Below are positions 38,807-46,400 of a stretch of 64,000 nucleotides of DNA, one piece after another. Numbering within the stretch: the stretch's first letter is position 1; each line of letters starts with the position of its first letter. The translations under genes were made by a program, and so were the position numbers. The notes beneath the pieces are model-generated. The model was not told the origin of the DNA and made no database searches. It worked only from the letters and a program-made list of their open reading frames with translations. The stretch is from contig NZ_LVLC01000031.1 in the NCBI RefSeq assembly GCF_002092855.1, forward strand, positions 1-64,000. Reading direction: 5' to 3'. The DNA comes from Campylobacter concisus (lineage in GTDB: Bacteria; Campylobacterota; Campylobacteria; Campylobacterales; Campylobacteraceae).

Positions 38807-39052
38807 TTGATCGATCTTTTTCAGATCATTGGCTTTTTAGGGATGATTTGCATCGTGATGGGCTACTTTTTACTTCAAATCGGCCGCCTAAATAGCCGCG
38901 ATCTAGCCTATCAGATAATAAATTTAGCAGGTGCGGTGCTACTTATCATCTCACTTTTTGTGCACTTTAACCTCGGTTCATTTTTGATAGAGGTCTTTTG
39001 GATATTCATTACGATTTATGGAATTTATAAAATTTATAAGGAGAGAGCGTGA
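38807..39052 (+). CDS. small membrane protein (CBU_0592-like)
   Basis: An 81-residue protein with three hydrophobic helices (IIGFLGMICIVMGYFLLQIG, NLAGAVLLIISLFVHF, FLIEVFWIFITIYGIYKIY). This is the pattern of the small CBU_0592-type family, whose function is not known. The start is TTG at 38807 with AAAAGGAT ahead of it. It overlaps the agmatine deiminase gene by four bases (GTGA), so both are made from one message. Confidence 0.75.
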   Translation: MIDLFQIIGFLGMICIVMGYFLLQIGRLNSRDLAYQIINLAGAVLLIISLFVHFNLGSFLIEVFWIFITIYGIYKIYKERA

Positions 39053-40017
39053 GAGCTTACGCAGAGTGGGAAGAGCAGGAGCTTTTGTTTTTATCACTGC
39101 CACACAGTAAGAGTGACTGGGAGCCCTATTTAGAGGAGATTTTGGCGAGCTATGAGGAGCTTGTGGCTGCTGTTACGCCCTATGAAAAGGTGGTGCTCAT
39201 CTGCCCTGATGAGGCAAATTTTGATAGATTTAAGAAATTTAAAAATGTAGAGTTTGTTAAGCTTGATACTGATGATACTTGGATCAGAGACTACGGTATG
39301 ATCGACGTTTGCACCAAGGACGGCGTCAAGAGCTACGACTTTAAATTTAACGCTTGGGGTGGTAAATTTAAGAGCTCAAAAGATGATGCGATAAATTTGG
39401 AGCTAGCTAAAATTTATAAAACCAAGCTTGAGCCAGTTGATATGATATTAGAGGGCGGAAGTATCGAGTTTAACGGAGATGGCATACTTTTAACCACTTC
39501 AAAATGTCTGCTAAATGAAAATAGAAACAAAGCGCTTAGTAAAGAGCAGATCGAGGAGAAGCTTAAAAATTTATTTGGCCTAAAGCGTATTATCTGGCTT
39601 GAAAATGGCTTTATAAGAGGCGATGATACAGATAGTCACATTGACACTTTAGCGCGCTTTATCACGCCTGATACGATAGCTTACGCAGCTTGTGATGACA
39701 AGAGTGATGAGCACTTTGATGAGCTTAAAAGGATGGAGGATGAGCTTAAAAAAACTGGCTTTAAACTGCTTGCTCTGCCACTACCAAAACCTAAATTTTA
39801 TGATAGCAAAAGGCTTGGCTGCACCTATGCAAACTTTATCTTTATAAATGGTGCGCTAATCGTGCCAACATATAACGACGAAAACGATGAAAAGGTACTA
39901 AATTTACTAGCCGAGGCACTGCCAGATAGAAAGATCATCGGTGTAAATTCGCTAGTTTTTGTCCGTCAAAATGGCTCGCTTCACTGCTCAAGCCAAAATA
40001 GATATAAAAGGTCTTAG
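39049..40017 (+). CDS. aguA: agmatine deiminase (AguA)
   Basis: Hydrolyses agmatine to N-carbamoylputrescine and ammonia, in the arginine-to-putrescine route. The 322-residue porphyromonas-type deiminase has DDTWIRDYGMIDV with the catalytic Asp, EGGSIEFNGDG, HIDTLARF with the catalytic His, and a C-terminal nucleophile Cys313 in NGSLHCSSQN, where most relatives read GGIHCITQQ. The C-terminus is short, as in the C. jejuni homologue (Cj0949c, from memory). The start is GTG overlapping the small membrane gene. A CDF transporter gene separates it from aguB, the next enzyme. Confidence 0.9.
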   Translation: MRAYAEWEEQELLFLSLPHSKSDWEPYLEEILASYEELVAAVTPYEKVVLICPDEANFDRFKKFKNVEFVKLDTDDTWIRDYGMIDVCTKDGVKSYDFKFNAWGGKFKSSKDDAINLELAKIYKTKLEPVDMILEGGSIEFNGDGILLTTSKCLLNENRNKALSKEQIEEKLKNLFGLKRIIWLENGFIRGDDTDSHIDTLARFITPDTIAYAACDDKSDEHFDELKRMEDELKKTGFKLLALPLPKPKFYDSKRLGCTYANFIFINGALIVPTYNDENDEKVLNLLAEALPDRKIIGVNSLVFVRQNGSLHCSSQNRYKRS

Positions 40018-40019
40018 TC

Positions 40020-40946
40020 TTGTCAAGTCCGTTTGATTATGAGTTTAACCGCATAAATAAGCAGGAGTGCACGCAGGGCGAAAATAAGGCTGTTATCGCA
40101 GCTGGAGCTTGTGCCTTTTTGCTCGCACTTGTGAAATTTACAGCTGGGCTTTTTAGCGGCTCGGTCGCTGTGCTTGGCTCGGCGATTGACTCGATGCTTG
40201 ATTTTATCGTCTCGCTTTTAAATTTATTTGCACTTAGAAAGTCAAGAAAGCAAGCTGATGAGAGATTTAACTTTGGCTACACAAAGCTAGAGGCGTTAGC
40301 AGCGCTATTTGAGTGCGTCATTATCGTTGTGGCTGCTGGATATATATTTTATGAGAGTATTAAAAAATTTAGCGAGCCAAATTTAGAGATAGACCTTGGC
40401 TTAAGCCTTGGTGTGATGGTTTTTTCGGTAGTTGTGACGCTATGTTTGGTGCTATTTTTAAACCAAATTTCTAAAAAAAGCGGAAACCTTATCATCAAAG
40501 CAGACGCGCTGCACTATAAGATCGACCTTTTTAGCAACCTAGCAGTCATCATCTCGCTACTTATCATTAAATTTAGCGGATTTGTGATGATAGATGCGAT
40601 CTTTGGCATTGTAATAAGTGGCTACATCGCTCAAAGCGCGATAAGCCTTGGCAAAGACGCCTTTGGTATCTTGCTAGATCACGCAGCAAACCATGAGGTC
40701 ACAGACGAGATCATTAAGATGATAAAGGCAAAGCAGAGAATTTCAGACTTTCACTACCTAAACACAAGACGGAGCGCAAATACCATATTTTTAACGCTGC
40801 ATTTAGTTTTTGACAAAGATATTTCGCTTTACGATGCGCACGAGGTGGCCGACTCGCTTGAAGCTGAGATAAGAGATAAATTTAAGGAATTTTCGTGGCA
40901 GATAACCACGCATTTAGACCCATATAACGACAAAGAAGGGAGATGA
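40020..40946 (+). CDS. cation diffusion facilitator (CDF) family transporter
   Basis: Predicted inner-membrane divalent metal/proton antiporter of the FieF/MamM type. In 308 residues there are six helices: the first signature segment is GSVAVLGSAIDSMLDFIVSLLNLFAL with the metal-site Asps, and the second is IIKADALHYKIDLFSNLAVI with the His-Asp pair. FGYTKLEALAALFE follows the first pair, and a C-terminal cytoplasmic dimerisation domain has HYLNTRRSANTIFLTLHLVF. The usual cargo is Zn, Fe or Mn. The start is TTG two bases after the aguA stop. Its place between polyamine enzymes is conserved with C. jejuni. Confidence 0.9.
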   Translation: MSSPFDYEFNRINKQECTQGENKAVIAAGACAFLLALVKFTAGLFSGSVAVLGSAIDSMLDFIVSLLNLFALRKSRKQADERFNFGYTKLEALAALFECVIIVVAAGYIFYESIKKFSEPNLEIDLGLSLGVMVFSVVVTLCLVLFLNQISKKSGNLIIKADALHYKIDLFSNLAVIISLLIIKFSGFVMIDAIFGIVISGYIAQSAISLGKDAFGILLDHAANHEVTDEIIKMIKAKQRISDFHYLNTRRSANTIFLTLHLVFDKDISLYDAHEVADSLEAEIRDKFKEFSWQITTHLDPYNDKEGR

Positions 40947-40947
40947 G

Positions 40948-41820
40948 ATGAAAGTAGCACTACTTCAACAAGAATTTAAAGGGACAAAAGAGACGACCAT
41001 CGCAAAGACGCTTGAACTAATCGCCGAGGCAAAAAAAGGCGGTGCCGATCTAGTCGTCTGCCAAGAGCTGCATCAGACGCAGTACTTTTGCCAAAGCGAG
41101 GATACAAATTTCTTTGATCACGCAAACGACTGGCAAGAGGACGTCGCTTTTTGGGGCAGGGTAGCAAAAGAAAATGGTGTGGTTTTAGTCACTTCGCTCT
41201 TTGAAAAGAGGGCTGACGGACTTTATCACAACACCGCCTTTGTCTTTGAGCGCGACGGCAGCGTGGCTGGCAAATACCGAAAAATGCACATCCCTGATGA
41301 CCCTGGATTTTACGAGAAATTTTACTTCACGCCTGGCGACATTGGCTTTGAGCCAGTTAAAACTAGCCTTGGCAAGCTTGGCGTTTTGGTGTGTTGGGAT
41401 CAGTGGTATCCAGAAGCAGCAAGGCTAATGGCGCTAAAAGGGGCGAAAATTCTCATATATCCAACGGCTATTGGCTGGTTTGAGGGCGATAGTGATGATG
41501 AAAAGTCAAGACAGCTTGAAGCGTGGGTGGCAGTGCAAAGAGGTCACAGCGTGGCAAATGGTCTGCCAGTTGTTGCAGTAAATCGCGTGGGCTTTGAAAA
41601 AGATGGTAGCGGCGTGATGGATGGGATAAAATTTTGGGGAAATAGCTTTGTTTTTGGGCCACAAGGCGAGCAGCTTTTCCGTGCAAATAGCACAGATGAG
41701 CTTTGCAAGATCGTTGAGATAGACATGAAAAGAAGCGAAGAAGTGCGCAGAATTTGGCCATTTTTAAGAGATCGCAGGATCGATGCCTACGCAAATATCA
41801 CAAAAAGATTTATCGACTAA
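40948..41820 (+). CDS. aguB: N-carbamoylputrescine amidase (AguB)
   Basis: Converts N-carbamoylputrescine to putrescine, CO2 and ammonia. The 290-residue nitrilase-family enzyme has the Glu-Lys-Cys triad: Glu40 in VVCQELHQTQYF, Lys112 in KYRKMHIPDDPGFYEKFYFTPGD, and Cys149 in LGVLVCWDQWYPEAARLMAL. These blocks match AguB closely. It starts one base after the CDF stop. With AguA it gives a complete agmatine-to-putrescine route; no arginine decarboxylase is seen in the window. Confidence 0.94.
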   Translation: MKVALLQQEFKGTKETTIAKTLELIAEAKKGGADLVVCQELHQTQYFCQSEDTNFFDHANDWQEDVAFWGRVAKENGVVLVTSLFEKRADGLYHNTAFVFERDGSVAGKYRKMHIPDDPGFYEKFYFTPGDIGFEPVKTSLGKLGVLVCWDQWYPEAARLMALKGAKILIYPTAIGWFEGDSDDEKSRQLEAWVAVQRGHSVANGLPVVAVNRVGFEKDGSGVMDGIKFWGNSFVFGPQGEQLFRANSTDELCKIVEIDMKRSEEVRRIWPFLRDRRIDAYANITKRFID

Positions 41821-41824
41821 ATTT

Positions 41825-41845
41825 AGAGCTAGAATTTCTAGCTCT
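41825..41845. terminator. bidirectional terminator between aguB and pstB
   Basis: AGAGCTAGAA at 41825-41834 and TTCTAGCTCT at 41836-41845 form a near-continuous inverted repeat. It is followed by TTTT on the plus strand and flanked by AAAT/ATTT on the minus side, so it can serve both convergent operons. Confidence 0.6.
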
Positions 41846-41846
41846 T

Positions 41847-42512
41847 TTAAAATGTAAATTTCTTATCTACAATTCGAACTATCTTGCCGCCAAGCCTTTT
41901 TGCCTGCTCTTCATTGTGCGTGGTTATGATGATGGTGTATCTTTGCGACAAGCTTTTTAAGAGCTCCTCTATAATCAAGACATTTTTCATATCAAGCGAT
42001 GAGCAAGGCTCATCAAGCATGAGCACTTCAGGTTTTGTAGTTAGCATCCTTGCAATGCAAAGTCTTTGCTTTTGACCGCCGGAAAGTTTGCTAGCTGGCA
42101 TATTTAAGTCACTTATTTCATCTAGTAAATTTACGCTTTTAAGCAGCTCTTCTACTCTTTTTTGCTTATCTTTTATGTTGCCCTCATAAAATTCCATCGC
42201 ATAGGTCAAATTTCTCTCGACGCTAAAAGGAAATAGCGTGGAGTCTTGAAAGAGTATGGCTAGCTTTCGTCTTAGCCAAATTTCGCCCTTACCTTTGATA
42301 TTTTGGCCTTTAAATAGGATCTCTCCGCTATATCGGCCGCCCTTTTGCTCCAAAAAGCCATTTAGCGTCGAAAGAAATGTTGATTTGCCACATCCTGAGC
42401 TACCCATTAGGCAGATGATCTCGTTTTTGGCGACGTTTAAATTTAGATATTTTAAAATTTCATTATCTTGGTAAAAGATACTAAGATCTTTTATGTTTAA
42501 AATATCTGGCAA
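41847..42512 (-). CDS. pstB: phosphate ABC transporter ATP-binding protein (PstB-like)
   Basis: ATPase of the high-affinity phosphate importer, 221 residues. Walker A LMGSSGCGKSTFLSTLN, Q-loop LFQDSTLFPFSVERNL, signature LSGGQKQRLCIARML, Walker B VLMLDEPCSSLD and the switch in IITTHNEEQAKRL. It is about 30 residues shorter than typical PstB (about 250) and less similar to it than the permeases are to theirs, so the assignment rests partly on the operon. The start is TTG at 42512 with AGGAGAG ahead, inside the pstA end. Confidence 0.85.
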   Translation of the reverse strand: MPDILNIKDLSIFYQDNEILKYLNLNVAKNEIICLMGSSGCGKSTFLSTLNGFLEQKGGRYSGEILFKGQNIKGKGEIWLRRKLAILFQDSTLFPFSVERNLTYAMEFYEGNIKDKQKRVEELLKSVNLLDEISDLNMPASKLSGGQKQRLCIARMLTTKPEVLMLDEPCSSLDMKNVLIIEELLKSLSQRYTIIITTHNEEQAKRLGGKIVRIVDKKFTF

Positions 42513-43338
42513 TTTTCTCTCCTATATCAAATAAAACTACGGCTGAAAGCAGGTGCAAAATGATAAGTATAAAGATGAGCACAAGCGCCGTGGCGTAGGC
42601 ATTTTGCGTTGCGACTGACTGGCTTAGGAGCATGTGCAGGTGAAATGGTAGTGCCATGACTGGCGAGAGCAGGCCTTCTGCCTTTGCCATGAAGACAACC
42701 CCTGTTAAAAGTAGCGGTGCGGTAGCTCCTATGGCATAGCTGCCAGCTAGTATCAAGATCGATATGATATTTTTTCTAATAGTTGGCAAAACCAGTTTTC
42801 TAGCCATAAAATTTTTATCAACGCCAAGTGCGAAGCTATCTCTTAACATCTTTTCATCGATCTGCGAGATCACCTTTTCAACGCTTACTTCAACAAATGG
42901 AAAGACCATCAAAGCAAGCGTAATGCTAGCTGTTAGCAGGCTTTTTGGGATATCAAGGCTAACGATAAAAAGTCCATAAACAAACATTCCAAGCAAGATA
43001 GAAGGTATCGAAGCCATCGTTTGGATGATAAATTTAAGCCCAAGCTTTATCGTGCTAGAAGTGCAGTAAATTTGCCTATAAATGGCGCAGCTAACGCCAA
43101 GAAGTGCTGAAAATATCATAGATAATATCATCAGCAAAAATGAGCCTATGATAGCGTCTCTTATGCCACCACTCTCACCTAAATTTAAACCTTGCGGATT
43201 TTTGGTTAGAAAGTCTAAATTTATCTGAGAGATACCATTTGCAAAGATGAAATAAAATATCCAAAATATCACCGCAACGACTATAAATACGCAAAGATAG
43301 GCGTAAAATTTGACTAGATGATCTTTAAAAGCGTTCAT
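42481..43338 (-). CDS. pstA: phosphate ABC transporter permease PstA
   Basis: Inner-membrane subunit with six helices. Signature features are GGIRDAIIGSFLLMILSMIFSALLGVSCAIY near the start and the EAA loop RDSFALGVDKNFMARKLVLPTIRKNIISILILAGSYAIGATAPLLLTGVVF. MALPFHLHMLLSQ, as seen in PstA of other bacteria, follows. A TTG at 43350 is also in frame; ATG at 43338 is preferred, giving 285 residues and a 14-base overlap with pstC. Confidence 0.88.
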   Translation of the reverse strand: MNAFKDHLVKFYAYLCVFIVVAVIFWIFYFIFANGISQINLDFLTKNPQGLNLGESGGIRDAIIGSFLLMILSMIFSALLGVSCAIYRQIYCTSSTIKLGLKFIIQTMASIPSILLGMFVYGLFIVSLDIPKSLLTASITLALMVFPFVEVSVEKVISQIDEKMLRDSFALGVDKNFMARKLVLPTIRKNIISILILAGSYAIGATAPLLLTGVVFMAKAEGLLSPVMALPFHLHMLLSQSVATQNAYATALVLIFILIILHLLSAVVLFDIGEKIARYFKHKRS

Positions 43339-44182
43339 TGTTTTTCTCAAATTTAAAGATAAAAATATTTAGCAAAAATATAAAAACAAGCAGGACAAAT
43401 CCGCTTGCTATTAGGGCGTGATAGTGCAAGCTACCAGCCTCGCTCATGCCCATTTCAAGGGCTATTAGAGATGGTATGGTCTGAGCTTTTGAGAGTAGGT
43501 GCGGAAAAAGTGGGGTGTTGCCTATGACCATCATCACAGCCATCGTCTCGCCAGCTGCCCTTGAGAATGCGAGTATAAAGCCTGAAATGCTAGCTTTTAT
43601 GGATTTTCTAAAAATGACTTTTCTTATAAAATATCCCGTGCTTACGCCAAGCGCGTCTGAGTTTGTTTTGAAATTTTGCTTTAGCAGATCAACACTTTGG
43701 AGCAAGTGCGAGGTAAAAAAGGGCAGTATCATGACGCCAAGGATGAGGCTAGCTGCCAAGACTGACTCGCCAGCGGACATTTTTAGCCCTGACTCTAAAA
43801 TTTTTACAACCGTGTAAAGCGCGAAAAATCCATATATGATAGAGGGTATGCCAGCTAGTATTCGTATCATCCAGTCTAGCACGTGCCTAAGCCAGGCGCT
43901 CGCAAAAAAGCAGATAAAGATAGTAACGCCAAGCGAGATAAAAAATGAAAATATGCAAGCTAAAAACGCAACTGCGAAATTTGCGATTAGGATATTAAAC
44001 AGCCCAAAGCTAAAAGGCTCTGTACTAACGTCCCAGTCGCCATTTAGTAAGAAGTCAAAAAGGCTTACTTCTGCAAAAAAACTCGTGGAATTTATCAGTA
44101 AAAACCCCACGAGTAAAAGCAAAAGCATGGCGGATAAAAGTGTGAAAGCATATACCCCGCCTTTAAAAATTTGCCCTGTCAT
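43325..44182 (-). CDS. pstC: phosphate ABC transporter permease PstC
   Basis: Partner permease of PstA, 285 residues with six helices. The family phrase ILAGIPSIIYGFFALYTVV, the EAA loop SDALGVSTGYFIRKVIFRKSIKASISGFILAFSRAAGETMAVMMVIGN and the start FLINSTSFFAEVSLFDFLLNGDWD (compare FLFTSEWNP in PstC) support the call. Gap to pstS is 3 bases. Confidence 0.9.
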   Translation of the reverse strand: MTGQIFKGGVYAFTLLSAMLLLLLVGFLLINSTSFFAEVSLFDFLLNGDWDVSTEPFSFGLFNILIANFAVAFLACIFSFFISLGVTIFICFFASAWLRHVLDWMIRILAGIPSIIYGFFALYTVVKILESGLKMSAGESVLAASLILGVMILPFFTSHLLQSVDLLKQNFKTNSDALGVSTGYFIRKVIFRKSIKASISGFILAFSRAAGETMAVMMVIGNTPLFPHLLSKAQTIPSLIALEMGMSEAGSLHYHALIASGFVLLVFIFLLNIFIFKFEKNNERF

Positions 44183-44185
44183 TGG

Positions 44186-45058
44186 CTATTTTACTGGTAT
44201 AAATCCCATTTTTTCGATAGTCTTTTGACCTTCGGCTGAATTTAACACATCAACAAAAATTTGCTCACTCTTGCTTAGATCGCCACTTTTTACGATGATG
44301 AGCGGACGAGAGATGTAGTATTTGCCATCAACTATATTTTTAACAGTTGGTTCGACGCCATCAACGTTTAGCGGTATTAGCTTGCCTTTGTTTTGGTTTG
44401 TGATACCAAAAGAAGCGTAGCCAATAGCGTTTTTATTTTCGATGATCTTTGATACAAGCGCGCCCATGGAAGGTGATTGGATGACGTTTTTGCTAACTTT
44501 GATATCTTTCATGATCTTTTTTTGAAATACCTCGTGAGCACCGCCACCAAGATCTCTTGTAACTACGACTATTTCGTCATTTGGTAGGGATTTGTCAAGG
44601 TCACTCCACTTTTTGTACTCGCCTGAGAAAATTTTGACGATCTCGTCTTTGCTTAAATTTCCGCCCTTTAGCTTTATCACCTCATTTTCTGGGTTTACAG
44701 CCACACAAAGTGCGTCTATACCAAGTGTATAGGCTTTCATATCTTTGATCTTTGCTTTTTCGCTATCTTTTATATCGCGAGCTAGCATACCAAAGTCAGC
44801 GACATGATCAAGCACGGCTTTTACGCCAGCACCAGAGCCACCAGCTGAGACAAAGATGGTGATGTTTTTGTTTGGTAAAGAGTTATCAACCTTGTCCCAA
44901 GTCTCGTACTTTTCGATAAAGTCGGTTGAAATTTTAGCGATGACTGGAGCTAGAGTAGATGAGCCACTAAAGCTAACTTGCGTTTTCTCGTCTGCACCAG
45001 AAGCGAAATTTAAAGATAAAAGCAGCATAGAAGCAGCCAACATAAGTGATTTTTTCAT
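44186..45058 (-). CDS. pstS: phosphate-binding protein PstS
   Basis: Periplasmic phosphate receptor. The 290 residues start with a signal sequence (KKSLMLAASMLLLSLNFASGAD). The phosphate-site blocks are SFSGSSTLAPVIAKIS, FVSAGGSGAGVKAVLDHVADFGMLARDI and VVTRDLGGGAHEVFQKKI, with the Ser and Arg/Asp residues of the family. An open frame begins at 45070, but ATG at 45058 is preceded by GGAGG with proper spacing and starts at the signal peptide. First gene of pstSCAB; divergent from the TRAP genes over 314 bases. Confidence 0.92.
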   Translation of the reverse strand: MKKSLMLAASMLLLSLNFASGADEKTQVSFSGSSTLAPVIAKISTDFIEKYETWDKVDNSLPNKNITIFVSAGGSGAGVKAVLDHVADFGMLARDIKDSEKAKIKDMKAYTLGIDALCVAVNPENEVIKLKGGNLSKDEIVKIFSGEYKKWSDLDKSLPNDEIVVVTRDLGGGAHEVFQKKIMKDIKVSKNVIQSPSMGALVSKIIENKNAIGYASFGITNQNKGKLIPLNVDGVEPTVKNIVDGKYYISRPLIIVKSGDLSKSEQIFVDVLNSAEGQKTIEKMGFIPVK

Positions 45059-45109
45059 AAAAACCTCCAAAATTTGATTGTTATTAACATTTATAAAAGC
45101 TATTGATTA

Positions 45110-45140
45110 GTTGTAAATTTGCAACAGTTTTTCTAAAACT
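45110..45140 (-). promoter_or_regulatory. candidate operator in the pstS leader
   Basis: Two abutting dyads: GTTGTAAATTTGCAAC (45110-45125, one mismatched pair) and AGTTTTTCTAAAACT (45126-45140, arms AGTTTT/AAAACT). They lie between the pstS -10 (TATAAT, 45155-45160 on minus) and the gene, in the untranslated leader. They do not match the C. jejuni PhosR box that I remember (GTTTC repeats), so the factor is unknown. Confidence 0.35.
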
Positions 45141-45154
45141 TAGAACTGCGGTGG

Positions 45155-45160
45155 ATTATA
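45155..45160 (-). promoter_or_regulatory. pstS promoter -10 element
   Basis: A perfect TATAAT on the minus strand, about 97 bases before the pstS ATG, in an AT-rich block. Campylobacter promoters need no clear -35. Confidence 0.45.
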
Positions 45161-45372
45161 CAATAAAAAATGATATTTAAATAGCCGGTTTATCAAATTT
45201 ATTTTGGCTGATAAAGAAATATAAATTTAATCTTAAGAAAATATTTTTTTAAGTCTTGATTGTGTAGAATGGTTGCAACTTTACTAAAACGGCATGAAAA
45301 TATCATATTAAATAAGGTAAAAAGCTAAATTTATAGAATAAAATAGCCTTAAATTTCTTGAAAGGATCTTAG

Positions 45373-46314
45373 ATGAAAACTACTTCTTTGGCACTTGCTG
45401 GCTTGCTTTTAGCAACAACTCTTTCAGCAAAAGAATTTATCAGTATCGGTACTGGCGGTATGACAGGCACTTATTATCCGATAGGTGGAGCGATTTGCCG
45501 TTTAGCAAACAAAAATATTAATGTAAAATGCTCAGTCCAATCAACTGGCGGCTCAGTCTATAACGTAAATAACGTTTTGAAAAAAGAGCTTACATTTGGC
45601 TTTGTTCAAAGTGACGTTGTCTATGATAAATATAACGGCACTGGCAAATTTGACGGAGCAAAAGATGAAAATTTACGCTCAGTAGTTGCTATCTATCCAG
45701 AACTTCTTGCATTTGTTGTAGCAAAAGATAGTGGTCTAACAAGCGATCTTGCTTCATTTGCAGGCAAAAAATACAATGTCGGAAACCCAGGCAGCGGCAA
45801 TGAAGTAAGTACGCTTGAAGTCTTTAAAGCAAAAGGCTTTGACGTTTCAAAACTAGGATACCGCGGCGTTTTAACAGTTGGTGAATGCCCACACGCACTA
45901 AAAGATAAAAAGATAGACGGATACAGTTTTGTCGTCGGCCACCCAACTGCAAACATCACTGATGCTGCGACATCTTTGCCGATCGATATCCTAAATATCG
46001 AAGGTAGCGAGATCGATAATCTTCTTAAAGAGAAGCCATACTTTGCAAAAGGCGTGATCCCGAAAGGCTCATATGATGGCGTTGATCATGATGTAAATAC
46101 TATCGGTGTAAAAGCTGTTTTAGTAACCAATAAAGACACAAAAGATGAGGCTGTAAAAGCTGTGATAAAAGCTATTTTAGATAATTTTGATGAGTACAAA
46201 ACTCTTCACCCAGCGCTAAAATCAGTAAACAAAGAAGATCTTGTTCAAGGTCTTTCAGCTCCGCTTCACCCAGCTGCAGAGGCTGCATTTAAAGAGGCTG
46301 GTATTTTAAAATAA
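45373..46314 (+). CDS. TAXI-family TRAP transporter solute-binding protein
   Basis: Periplasmic receptor of a sodium-driven TRAP importer. The 313 residues begin with a signal sequence (KTTSLALAGLLLATTLSAK). The TAXI start FISIGTGGMTGTYYPIGGAICRLAN is classical. AIYPELLAFVVAKDSGLTSDLASFAGKKYNVGNPGSGNE is the ligand-binding core. TAXI systems usually carry glutamate, alpha-ketoglutarate or related acids, but the ligand cannot be read here. AAAGGATCTTAG is the ribosome site. A hairpin and 86 bases separate it from the fused permease. Confidence 0.93.
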   Translation: MKTTSLALAGLLLATTLSAKEFISIGTGGMTGTYYPIGGAICRLANKNINVKCSVQSTGGSVYNVNNVLKKELTFGFVQSDVVYDKYNGTGKFDGAKDENLRSVVAIYPELLAFVVAKDSGLTSDLASFAGKKYNVGNPGSGNEVSTLEVFKAKGFDVSKLGYRGVLTVGECPHALKDKKIDGYSFVVGHPTANITDAATSLPIDILNIEGSEIDNLLKEKPYFAKGVIPKGSYDGVDHDVNTIGVKAVLVTNKDTKDEAVKAVIKAILDNFDEYKTLHPALKSVNKEDLVQGLSAPLHPAAEAAFKEAGILK

Positions 46315-46320
46315 TCCATT

Positions 46321-46342
46321 TCCAGAGGCTTTTGCCTCTGGA
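46321..46342 (+). terminator. hairpin between TAXI receptor and permease genes
   Basis: TCCAGAGGC / GCCTCTGGA form a perfect nine-base stem around a TTTT loop, seven bases after the receptor stop. It is followed by TAAAATTTAAA, a poor U-tract, so it is more likely a partial terminator or 3'-end stabiliser that keeps receptor mRNA in excess of permease mRNA. Confidence 0.55.
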
Positions 46343-46400
46343 TAAAATTTAAATATACAAATTCTTTTGAATTTATATATTTAAATTTTAAAGGAGAGAG

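Larger units (their letters stand above)
45059..45372. other. intergenic region between pstS and the TAXI gene
   Basis: A 314-base divergent regulatory gap with no gene. It holds the pstS ribosome site (CCTCC at 45064-45068 on plus), a TATAAT -10 for pstS at 45155-45160 on the minus strand, and two adjacent inverted repeats at 45110-45140. Nearer the TAXI gene the DNA is very AT-rich, with candidate -10 hexamers (TAGAAT near 45265), and AAAGGATCTTAG precedes the ATG at 45373. Confidence 0.5.
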
